DNA of 57,651 nt from Thermoactinospora rubra (GTDB lineage: Bacteria > Actinomycetota > Actinomycetes > Streptosporangiales > Streptosporangiaceae): positions 1-57,651 of the forward strand of contig NZ_MSZZ01000062.1 in NCBI RefSeq assembly GCF_002093975.1, given 5' to 3'. The notes beneath the pieces are model-generated. The model had not been told where the DNA came from, ran no database searches, and worked only from the letters and a program-made list of their open reading frames with translations. Both the position numbers and the translations under genes were made by a program. Positions 41,717 to 48,819 of this stretch are shown here, in pieces; within the stretch, counting starts at the first letter, position 1; each line of letters opens with the position of its first letter.

Positions 41717-43522
41717 TTAGAAAGCCGCCTCGGGCAGCTCCATGAGGCTCAGGTCGGTCGCCTCCAGCGTCCGGCGCTCGGCGGCCAGGCGCGGCAGCAC
41801 GGTGTGCGCGAAGAACGAAGCCGCGGCCACCTTGCCCTGGTAGAAGGGGTCCTCGCCCTCGGCCAGCCGGGCCAGCGCGATCTCGGCCTGGCGCAGCAGC
41901 AGCCAGCCGATGACCAGGTCGCCCAGCGCCATGAGGAGCCGGGTGGTGTTGAGGCCGACCTTGTAGACCTCCTTCGGCGCCTCCAGCGAGGCCAGCGCCC
42001 ACCCGGCCATCGTGTCGCCCATGGCCTTGACGTGGGCGGCGGCGTCGGCGAGCAGCTTGCGCTCCTCCTTCAGGCGGCCGTTGCCGGCCTCGGAGGAGGC
42101 GAAGGCGTTGATCTCCGCCAGCAGAGTGCCGATGGCCTTGCCCTGGTTGCGCAGGATCTTGCGGAAGAACAGGTCCAGGCCCTGGATCGCGGTGGTGCCC
42201 TCGTAGAGGGAGTCGATCTTGGAGTCGCGGATGTACTGCTCGATCGGGTAGTCCTGCAGGTAGCCGGAGCCGCCGAGCGTCTGGAGCGAGCGGGCGAGCA
42301 GCTCGTAGGAGCGCTCGGAGCCGACGCCCTTGACGACCGGCAGCAGCAGGTCGTTCATGGCCTCGGCGTCCTCGTCGCCGGGGTTGATCATGATGGCGTC
42401 CTGGAAGGTCGCCGTGTAGAGCACCAGCGCCCGCATGCCTTCGGCGTACGCCTTCTGGAGCATGAGCTCGCGCCGCACGTCCGGGTGGTGCGTGATGGTG
42501 ACGCGCGGGGCGGTCTTGTCGGCCATCCGGGTCATGTCGGCGCCCTGCACGCGGGACTTGGCGTACTCCAGGGCGTTCAGGTAGCCGGTCGACAGCGTGG
42601 CGATGGCCTTGGTGCCGACCATCATGCGGGCGTGCTCGATGACCATGAACATCTGCTTGATGCCCTCGTGGACGCCGCCCACCAGCCAGCCGACGGCCGG
42701 GTGCTTGTCGCCGAAGGTGAGCTCGCAGGTCGTGGAGACCTTCAGGCCCATCTTCTTCTCGACGTTGGTGACGTAGACGCCGTTGCGCTCGCCCAGCTCG
42801 CCGGTCTCGAGGTTCACGTGGTACTTGGGCACCAGGAACATCGACAGGCCCTTGGTGCCGGGGCCGTGGCCCTCGGGGCGGGCCAGCACGAGGTGGAAGA
42901 TGTTCTCGGCCATGTCGTGCTCGGCGCTGGTGATGAAGCGCTTGACGCCCGTGATGTGCCAGCTGCCGTCGGGCTGCTGGACGGCCTTGGCGCGACCGGC
43001 GCCGACGTCGGAGCCCGCGTCGGGCTCGGTGAGCACCATGGTGGCGCCCCAGTTGCGCTCGATGGCCAGCTCGGCGAAGCGCTTCTGCTCGGGGGTGCCC
43101 AGCTTCCACAGCGTGTAGGCGAAGTTGGGGCCCGCGGCGTACATGTAGAGGGCCGGGTTGGAGCCGAGCACCATCTCGGCCGCGGCCCAGGCCAGGCTGC
43201 GCGGGATGCCGGGGCCGCCCAGCTCGACGGGCAGGTCCAGGTGCGCCCACCCGCCGTCCACCAATGCCTTGAAGGACTTCTTGACGCCCTCGGGCACCTT
43301 CACCGTGCTCGTGGCGGGGTCGAAGACGGGCGGGTTCCTGTCGCCCTCCTCGAACGAGGCGGCGAGCACATCCTCGGAGAGGCGTGCGACCTCCTCGAGG
43401 ATGCTGCGGGCGGTGTCCTCGTCCACGTCCGCGAACGGGCCGGTGCCGAGGATCTCACGCCGGCCGAACACCTCGAAGAGGTTGAACTCCAGGTCTCGCA
43501 CGTTGCTCTTGTAGTGGCCCAT
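41717..43522 (-). CDS. Acyl-CoA dehydrogenase (FadE5-type, long)
   Basis: This 601-residue FAD enzyme oxidises acyl-CoA at C2-C3 in beta-oxidation. It is longer than standard (about 380 residues) through an N-terminal extension and a C-terminal acyl-CoA dehydrogenase C domain, as in mycobacterial FadE5. Landmarks: NWGATMVLTEPDAGSDVG (FAD/substrate), GVKRFITSAEHDM, the IATLSTGYLNALEYAKSRVQG segment and DSKIDSLYEGTTAIQGLDL with the catalytic Glu. AAGGAG precedes ATG 43522. Two palindromes in the upstream 84 bp suggest repression by an acyl-CoA-sensing TetR-type regulator, not present here. Confidence 0.93.
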   Translation of the reverse strand: MGHYKSNVRDLEFNLFEVFGRREILGTGPFADVDEDTARSILEEVARLSEDVLAASFEEGDRNPPVFDPATSTVKVPEGVKKSFKALVDGGWAHLDLPVELGGPGIPRSLAWAAAEMVLGSNPALYMYAAGPNFAYTLWKLGTPEQKRFAELAIERNWGATMVLTEPDAGSDVGAGRAKAVQQPDGSWHITGVKRFITSAEHDMAENIFHLVLARPEGHGPGTKGLSMFLVPKYHVNLETGELGERNGVYVTNVEKKMGLKVSTTCELTFGDKHPAVGWLVGGVHEGIKQMFMVIEHARMMVGTKAIATLSTGYLNALEYAKSRVQGADMTRMADKTAPRVTITHHPDVRRELMLQKAYAEGMRALVLYTATFQDAIMINPGDEDAEAMNDLLLPVVKGVGSERSYELLARSLQTLGGSGYLQDYPIEQYIRDSKIDSLYEGTTAIQGLDLFFRKILRNQGKAIGTLLAEINAFASSEAGNGRLKEERKLLADAAAHVKAMGDTMAGWALASLEAPKEVYKVGLNTTRLLMALGDLVIGWLLLRQAEIALARLAEGEDPFYQGKVAAASFFAHTVLPRLAAERRTLEATDLSLMELPEAAF

Positions 43523-43557
43523 GGCTGTGCTCCTTGGAACCCGAGGGGGCTGAGTCG

Positions 43558-43597
43558 TACTGGCCAGTAACCTTACTCTCAATGCTACCCGCGGGTA
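43558..43597. promoter_or_regulatory. Two TAC-N6-GTA palindromes between fadE and methyltransferase
   Basis: TACTGGCCAGTA (43558-43569) and TACCCGCGGGTA (43586-43597) are both perfect 12-bp palindromes sharing TAC-N6-GTA, with centres 28 bp apart. On the minus strand they flank a TAAGGT (-10-like) element 17 bp from TTACCC (-35-like); the second palindrome overlaps the -35 side. This is a typical arrangement for repression of fadE. Confidence 0.6.
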
Positions 43598-43606
43598 ACC
43601 ACCGGT

Positions 43607-44425
43607 ATGCGTGGCATGCTCGACTCCATGAACGCCGACGAACTGGACGCCCGCTGGCGTGCGTACCTCGAGTCGTGGGCCATCCCGCCGGAGATCCTGG
43701 CCAAGGCGCCCGCCGATCCCTGGGGCCACAGTCCCGCCCGTTTCGGCGCGCGAACCGACCGCGCCATGGTCGAGGCCGACTCCGGCCCGACGACGGCCCG
43801 TCTCGCCGAGGTCCTGCCGGGCTCCGTCCTGGACGTCGGGGCGGGGACCGGCGCGGCGTCGCTGCCGCTCCGCGACCGCGTCACCTCGCTGACCGCCGTG
43901 GACAGCTCGCCCGCGATGCTGGCCGAGCTGCTGGTGCGGGCCGACAAGCTCGGCATCCCCACGACCGTGGTCGAGGGCCGCTGGCCGGACGTCGCCGGCT
44001 CGGTCGGCCGGGCGGACGCGGCCGTCGCGGCGCACGTCGTCTACAACGTCCCCGACCTGGCGGCGTTCCTGCGCGCGCTGAACGGGCACGCCCGCCGGCG
44101 CGTGGTGATCGAGCTCACCCACCGCCATCCGATGAGCTGGCTCAACCCGCTCTGGGAGCAGGTGCACGGCGTCAGGCGACCCGTCCGGCCGATCGCCGAG
44201 GACGCGGTCTCGCTCGCCGACGCGCTCGGCTTCGACGTGCGGGTCGAGGAGCGCGAGGCGCCTCTGGAGCGCTTCGGGACCATCGAGGAGCTGGCCGCCT
44301 CCGCGTGCCACCGGCTCTGCCTGGACCCCTCCCGGGCGGCCGAGATCGCCGAGACGGCCCAGCAACTGGGCATGTGGCCGGTGCCCCGCGACCGGTGGGT
44401 CACCATCTGGTGGGACGTGGAATAG
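43607..44425 (+). CDS. Class I SAM-dependent methyltransferase
   Basis: A 272-residue (265 from the third ATG) protein with SAM motif I VLDVGAGTGAASLPL, motif II-like LTAVDSSPAMLAEL, and AAVAAHVVYNVPDLAAFL where motif IV lies, then RRVVIELTHRHPMSWLNPLW. Substrate is unknown. Three in-frame ATGs (43607, 43616, 43628) lie close together and none has a clear ribosome-binding site; the third (MNADELDARW) looks most like a natural N terminus. It is divergent from fadE and may share the palindromic control region. Confidence 0.88.
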   Translation: MRGMLDSMNADELDARWRAYLESWAIPPEILAKAPADPWGHSPARFGARTDRAMVEADSGPTTARLAEVLPGSVLDVGAGTGAASLPLRDRVTSLTAVDSSPAMLAELLVRADKLGIPTTVVEGRWPDVAGSVGRADAAVAAHVVYNVPDLAAFLRALNGHARRRVVIELTHRHPMSWLNPLWEQVHGVRRPVRPIAEDAVSLADALGFDVRVEEREAPLERFGTIEELAASACHRLCLDPSRAAEIAETAQQLGMWPVPRDRWVTIWWDVE

Positions 44426-44467
44426 GCGCCGCGGTCCCCCCGTTGCCTCCGGTGAGCACAGGGGCTC

Positions 44468-44525
44468 CCGGACGAGACGCGCCGTACCCGGCAGGAAAAG
44501 ACGACGCCTCGCGAAGGAGTCGTCT
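44468..44525 (+). ncRNA. Guanidine-III (ykkC-III) riboswitch with RBS-sequestering platform
   Basis: The aptamer starts at CCGGACGAGACGCGCCGTAC (44468-44487), closes with CCGG at 44488-44491 and ends in the pseudoknot strand ACGACGC (44501-44507), which pairs with GCGCCGU (44479-44485) except for one C-A mismatch. This matches the guanidine-III class of actinobacteria almost base for base in the 5' half. An alternative hairpin AGACGAC (44499-44505)/GTCGTCT (44519-44525) shares bases with the pseudoknot and traps the AAGGAG (44514-44519) in its loop and stem base. Guanidine should favour the pseudoknot and expose the RBS. Confidence 0.88.
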
Positions 44526-44526
44526 C

Positions 44527-44847
44527 ATGGCCTGGATCCTGCTCGTTCTCGCCGGTCTGTCCGAGGTCGCCATGGCCCTGTCGCTCAAGCAGAGCGCGGG
44601 CCTGTCGCACCTGTGGTGGACCGTGTCCTTCCTCGCCTGCGCCGTCCTGAGCTTCGGCCTGCTCGCCGTGTCGCTGAAGTCGCTGGAGGTCGGTACGGCC
44701 TACGCCGTGTGGACCGGCATCGGCGCCGTGGGCACGGCCGCGGTCGGCATGCTGGTGCTCGGCGACGACGTCTCCCTCGTCAAGATCGCCTCGATCGTGC
44801 TCATCCTCGCCGGCGTCGTCGGCCTCAACCTGGCCGGCGGCCACTGA
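44527..44847 (+). CDS. sugE: SMR-family guanidinium exporter (Gdx/SugE)
   Basis: A 106-residue four-helix small multidrug resistance protein. The membrane Glu13 in VLAGLSEVAMALSLKQSAG binds guanidinium and protons in Gdx proteins; helix 3 AYAVWTGIGAVGTAAVGML and helix 4 IASIVLILAGVVGLNLAGG complete the fold. It works as an antiparallel dimer exchanging guanidinium for protons. The guanidine-III riboswitch immediately upstream identifies it functionally as a guanidinium exporter rather than a quaternary-ammonium pump. AAGGAG is 7 nt before the ATG. Confidence 0.95.
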   Translation: MAWILLVLAGLSEVAMALSLKQSAGLSHLWWTVSFLACAVLSFGLLAVSLKSLEVGTAYAVWTGIGAVGTAAVGMLVLGDDVSLVKIASIVLILAGVVGLNLAGGH

Positions 44848-44920
44848 GAGGGCGGCACTGACGGGCCTGTCCGGAATAACCGGTTTGACGCGATAGGTGG
44901 TGTCGCGATTGGCTACCGGC

Positions 44921-45304
44921 ATGATTGACCTCTACTCGGTGACGATCGACTGCGCCCAGCCGTACGAGCTGGCCTCCTGGTGGAGCAAGGCCACCGGCTA
45001 CCCGGTGGAGGAGGGCGCAGGGCCGGAGGACGAGGAGGTCGCCGTGCAGACCGAGCGCGAGCCGTACCTGCTGTTCATCCGCGTCCCCGAGGGCAAGTCC
45101 GTCAAGAACCGCCTGCACCTCGACGTCGTCAGCCGCGACGGCCGCACGCGGGATGAGGAGGTCGAGCGGCTGCTGGAGCTGGGCGCGACGATCCACGAGG
45201 ACCATCGCAAGCCGGACGGCACCGGCTGGGTCACGATGCTGGACCCGGCGGGCAACGAGTTCTGCGTGTGCCGCAGCGAGGCCGAGCGGGCCTCGTCGAA
45301 GTGA
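44921..45304 (+). CDS. VOC-family (glyoxalase-like) protein
   Basis: A 127-residue vicinal-oxygen-chelate protein: IDLYSVTIDCAQPYELASWW, VQTEREPYLLFIRVPEGKS, then the second half RLHLDVVSRDGRTRDEEVERLLELGA and WVTMLDPAGNEFCVC. This is the common actinomycete glyoxalase-like subfamily of unknown substrate. The frame is open 8 codons further upstream (GTG 44897) and a TTG lies between; ATG 44921 gives the family-like N terminus but has no clear ribosome-binding site. Confidence 0.88.
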   Translation: MIDLYSVTIDCAQPYELASWWSKATGYPVEEGAGPEDEEVAVQTEREPYLLFIRVPEGKSVKNRLHLDVVSRDGRTRDEEVERLLELGATIHEDHRKPDGTGWVTMLDPAGNEFCVCRSEAERASSK

Positions 45305-45358
45305 TCGTCCCGCCGCGGCCGGGCCTTTCGATCACGTACGGCGGAGCCGCGCCGCCCC

Positions 45359-45811
45359 TCACCGGGAGTGCGCGCGGCCCCGCATCGACATCGTCAGGAT
45401 GCCCGCGATGAGGTAGACCAGGGCGCCCCGCCACATCGAGTCCCAGGCGGAGTGGAAGATGCCCTCCTGGTCGACGATGAGCTGGACCGGGTACTCCAGC
45501 ACCGCGGTGATGCCGGCGGGCAGCAGCGAGAACTTCCACGGATGCTGCAGCGCCCACAGCCGCGCCTGCCGGGTCGTGCGGTCGCCCGCCTCCGGCTTGC
45601 TCACCGCGCCGATGGCGGCGATGAGCGCGAACAGGCTGATGCCCACGCCGAGCGCCCCGGTCAGGCCGAAGCCCGGCAGGAAGGGGACCAAGCCGATGGC
45701 CCAGGCCGCGGCCGCGGTCGCGCCGCCGGCGATCGCGGCGGTCTTCCAGGGAGCGCCGCGCAGGGCGGCGCCGGAGAGCGAGAATTCCTCGCTACGCGAG
45801 ATTTCGTTCAT
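45359..45811 (-). CDS. Hypothetical four-helix membrane protein
   Basis: A 150-residue integral membrane protein: hydrophobic segments at about residues 25-48 (AIAGGATAAAAWAIGLVPFL), 50-70 (GALGVGISLFALIAAIGAVS), 95-113 (KFSLLPAGITAVLEYPVQLIV) and 126-142 (MWRGALVYLIAGILTMSM). The loops are short and charged. I recognise no family. ATG 45811 follows GGGG; the gene is convergent with the VOC gene and divergent from the GNAT gene. Confidence 0.7.
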   Translation of the reverse strand: MNEISRSEEFSLSGAALRGAPWKTAAIAGGATAAAAWAIGLVPFLPGFGLTGALGVGISLFALIAAIGAVSKPEAGDRTTRQARLWALQHPWKFSLLPAGITAVLEYPVQLIVDQEGIFHSAWDSMWRGALVYLIAGILTMSMRGRAHSR

Positions 45812-45886
45812 GTCCCCAGAGTGCCTTTCCGGCCACCCCAAGGGCATCGGGGACGGACCCTGAACCGTCCCTGACATGATGCTGGC

Positions 45887-46786
45887 ATGCTTCAGCCCCA
45901 CGAGACCGGCCGGTTGCGGGCGCTTCGGCTGCGCGCGCTGCAGGACGCCCCCGACGCTTTCGGTTCCACCTATGCCGAGGAAGTAGCCCTTGCGCCGGAA
46001 GTATGGTCGGAAAGACTGAAAAATCAGGACCAGGTGTGGTTTGTGGCGACCCGGGACGGCCAGGACGTGGGCCTCGTCCGGGGCCGCCAGGAGGGCGACG
46101 GCGTCCACCTCCAGTCCCTGTGGGTCGCCCCCGAGGCCCGGGGCAGGGGCGTGGCCTCCGAGCTGATGGACCGCGTGATCGGCTGGGCTCGCGACCGCGG
46201 GGCCGAGCACGTGGAGCTGTGGGCGGTCGACGCCAACGAGGCCGCACGCGCCCTCTACCGGCGCAAGGGCTTCCTGCCCAGCGGCAAGGTGATGGCCCTG
46301 CCCTCCAACCCGGCCCTCATGGAGTCCCACTACGTGCTGTCCCTGATCTTCCGCGACGCCCGCGCCGAGGACGTCCCGGCCATCGTCGCGCTGATCGCCG
46401 ACGACGCCGTCGCCGCCGCCCGCACCGGCGAGTACGGCCCGCGCCACCAGGCCGCCTTCGAGGCGATCGCCGCCGACCCCAACAACGAGCTGATCGTCGC
46501 CGAGATCGGCGGCGAGGTCGTCGGCACCGCCCAGCTGACCTACATCCCCGGCATCTCACGCAACGGCGCCACCCGGCTGCAGATCGAGGCCGTGCGCGTC
46601 GCGGCGCACCTGCGGGGCCGCGGTCTGGGCCGCAAGATGATGGACTGGTGCATCGCCAGGGGCCGGGCGCGCGGCTGCGTGATGGTTCAGCTCACCTCCG
46701 ACAAGTCGCGCGCCGACGCCCACCGCTTCTACCGCTCGATGGGCTTCGCCCAGTCCCACGAGGGCTTCAAGCTCCCGCTGGTGTGA
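45887..46786 (+). CDS. Tandem GNAT-domain acetyltransferase
   Basis: A 299-residue protein of two fused GNAT N-acetyltransferase domains. The first (about 1-150) has HLQSLWVAPEARGRGVASELMDRV, whose R-G-R-G-V acetyl-CoA loop is intact, and ALYRRKGFLPSG. The second (about 151-299) has LQIEAVRVAAHLRGRGLGRKMM and HRFYRSMGFAQSHEGFKL. Both appear competent to bind acetyl-CoA; tandem GNATs include mycothiol synthase, but the sequence is not clearly MshD. Substrate unknown. Its 3' end overlaps the convergent molybdoenzyme gene by 20 bp. Confidence 0.88.
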   Translation: MLQPHETGRLRALRLRALQDAPDAFGSTYAEEVALAPEVWSERLKNQDQVWFVATRDGQDVGLVRGRQEGDGVHLQSLWVAPEARGRGVASELMDRVIGWARDRGAEHVELWAVDANEAARALYRRKGFLPSGKVMALPSNPALMESHYVLSLIFRDARAEDVPAIVALIADDAVAAARTGEYGPRHQAAFEAIAADPNNELIVAEIGGEVVGTAQLTYIPGISRNGATRLQIEAVRVAAHLRGRGLGRKMMDWCIARGRARGCVMVQLTSDKSRADAHRFYRSMGFAQSHEGFKLPLV

Positions 46787-48767
46787 GCTCGACGCGGTTG
46801 TCGTGGTAGACCGCGCCCCGGCCGAAGTCGGCGTCGCGCTCCTCGACGACCGCGTTGGGGTTCGCGCCGCCGCTGAGCTTGGGCCAGCGGCCCTTCGGCG
46901 AGGCCACCACCCCGGGCGCCACGCGGTCGCCGACATCCGCGACGGCCTCGAACGAGCCGTGGTCGTTGTGCACCCGCACCCGGTCGCCGTCGGCGATGCC
47001 CCGCGCGGCGGCGTCGGCCGCGTTGACCAGCACCCTCGGCTCCTTGGCCCGGCGCAGCAGCTCGGGGTTGTTGGCGAAGGTCGTGTTGAGGAAGGTGTGC
47101 GCCGCCGGCGTGATGAGCACCAGCGGATACCGGCTCGGCGAGGCCGACCCCGGCGGCACGTACGCCTTGCCCTTCGGCGGGAAGCGCAGCCGCCCGGACG
47201 GCGTGGGGAAGCCCTCGGCGTACGGGAGGAAGGGCCTGGGGTAGTTCATCCGCACCCAGCCCTCCTTGCGCAGCCGGTCGAGCGTGACGCCCTCCAGCGA
47301 GGGGTGCCCGCTGTCCAGCAGCTGCTCGGCCAGCTCCAGGTCGGAGTCGTACAGAGACGGCTCGGTGAGCCCCATGTGCCTGGCCAGGCGGCGGAAGGTC
47401 TCGGTGGTGGACAGGCACTCGCCCGGCGGGGCGACGGCGGGCTCGTTCCACAGCAGGTACATGTGGCCGTAGCCGGCGTGCAGGTCCATGTGCTCGATCT
47501 GCATGGTGGCCGGGAGCACGATGTCGGCGTAGTCGACGGTGTCGGTGGGGAAGTGCTCCATGACCACGGTGAACAGGTCCTCGCGCGCCAGCCCGGCGCG
47601 GATCCTGGTGGTGTCGGAGGTCGAGCCGAGCGGGTTGGCGCCGTAGACCCACAGGCACTTCACCGACTCGCCGTTCTCCAGCTCGGAGGCCAGCCGCGTC
47701 ATGGCCAGCGTGCGCACCGGCCCGGGCAGCAGGTCCTCGCGCGTGTCGATGTTGAGGTGGACGTGGCCGCTGGTGGAGTAGGACACGCCGCCGCCCTGGT
47801 AGCGCCAGTCGCCCGTGACGCCGGGGATGGCGGCGATCGTCCGCAGCGCGGTGCCTCCTCCCGCGTGGCGCTGGATGCCCATCGTGGCCCGGATGGCCGT
47901 GGGCCGGGTGCGGGCCAGCCTCATCCCCAGCCTGTGGACGGCCTCGGCCGGGATCCCGGTGATCTCCGCGACCCTGGCCACCGGATATTTCCGGATTTCC
48001 TCGGAAAAGTCCTCCCAGCCCTCGGTGTGCGCGGCCAGGAACTCCTCGTCCTGCGCGCCCTCCTCCAGCACGACGTTGAGCAGCCCCAGCGCCAGCGCCG
48101 CGTCGGTGCCCGGCCGGATCGCCAGGTGCTCGTCGGCCTGGTCGGCGGTCCTGGTCCTGATCGGGTCGATGGCCACCACGTGGGCGCCCTCGGCCTTGGC
48201 GTCCTGGACGAACTTCCACAGGTGGTGGCCCGAGGTCAGCGTGTTGGTGCCCCACAGCAGGATCAGCCTGGCGTGGGCGAAGTCCTCCGGGTCCATGCCG
48301 CCCGGCGAGCCGTTGGTCAGCGTCAGCCCCGCGTTGCCGGCCGAGGAGCAGATGTTCAGCCAGTGCTTGGAGGCGCCCAGCGCGTTCCAGAACCGGCGCC
48401 CGGCCTGCCCCTCGCACCCTTGGAGGTAGCCCAGCGAGCCGGTGCCCTGGTAGGGCCAGATGGCCTCGCCGCCGTGCTCCTCGACGATGCGGCGCAGCCG
48501 TACCGAGATCTCCTCCAGCGCCTCGTCCCAGGTGATGCGCTCGAACCGCCCCGAGCCCTTGGGCCCGGTACGGCGCAGCGGATACAGGATGCGGTCCGGC
48601 GCGGCGGCGTGCTCCAGGTAGCGGTTGACCTTCACGCACAGGGCGCCGCGCGTGTAGGGGTGCTCGGGGTTGCCCCGCATCTTGACGGCCCTGCCGTCCT
48701 CGACGGTGACGATCCACGAGCAGGTGTCGGGGCAGTCGAGCGGGCAGGCGCCAAGGACCTTCAGCAT
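46767..48767 (-). CDS. Molybdopterin-dependent oxidoreductase with N-terminal 4Fe-4S site
   Basis: A 666-residue Mo-bisMGD enzyme of the DMSO-reductase superfamily. Cys8, Cys12, Cys16 and Cys44 (CPLDCPDTC...GALC) form the 4Fe-4S site; the Mo region is near HWLNICSSAGNAGLT, where Cys or Ser could be the ligand; MGD-binding segments include LWGTNTLTSGHHLW and ATMGIQRHAGGG. The C-terminal molydopterin-dinucleotide domain begins at PLVLITPAAHTFLN. There is no Tat signal and no ferredoxin or membrane-anchor gene beside it, so it is a soluble orphan whose substrate cannot be named. ATG 48767 (MLKVLG) aligns with the Cys motif. Confidence 0.9.
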   Translation of the reverse strand: MLKVLGACPLDCPDTCSWIVTVEDGRAVKMRGNPEHPYTRGALCVKVNRYLEHAAAPDRILYPLRRTGPKGSGRFERITWDEALEEISVRLRRIVEEHGGEAIWPYQGTGSLGYLQGCEGQAGRRFWNALGASKHWLNICSSAGNAGLTLTNGSPGGMDPEDFAHARLILLWGTNTLTSGHHLWKFVQDAKAEGAHVVAIDPIRTRTADQADEHLAIRPGTDAALALGLLNVVLEEGAQDEEFLAAHTEGWEDFSEEIRKYPVARVAEITGIPAEAVHRLGMRLARTRPTAIRATMGIQRHAGGGTALRTIAAIPGVTGDWRYQGGGVSYSTSGHVHLNIDTREDLLPGPVRTLAMTRLASELENGESVKCLWVYGANPLGSTSDTTRIRAGLAREDLFTVVMEHFPTDTVDYADIVLPATMQIEHMDLHAGYGHMYLLWNEPAVAPPGECLSTTETFRRLARHMGLTEPSLYDSDLELAEQLLDSGHPSLEGVTLDRLRKEGWVRMNYPRPFLPYAEGFPTPSGRLRFPPKGKAYVPPGSASPSRYPLVLITPAAHTFLNTTFANNPELLRRAKEPRVLVNAADAAARGIADGDRVRVHNDHGSFEAVADVGDRVAPGVVASPKGRWPKLSGGANPNAVVEERDADFGRGAVYHDNRVELTPAGA

Positions 48768-48780
48768 GGGAACCAGGCTA

Positions 48781-48812
48781 ATCCGGCGGTACGGCACGCC
48801 GTACCGCCGGAT
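48781..48812 (-). terminator. Perfect hairpin between M28 peptidase and molybdoenzyme
   Basis: A 15-bp perfect inverted repeat (48781-48795 and 48798-48812, arms ATCCGGCGGTACGGC) is separated by only 2 nt. It lies 8 bp after the peptidase stop and 13 bp before the molybdoenzyme ATG on the minus strand, so it probably terminates the peptidase transcript but could also act as an operator. Confidence 0.65.
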
Positions 48813-48819
48813 CGGGCGA

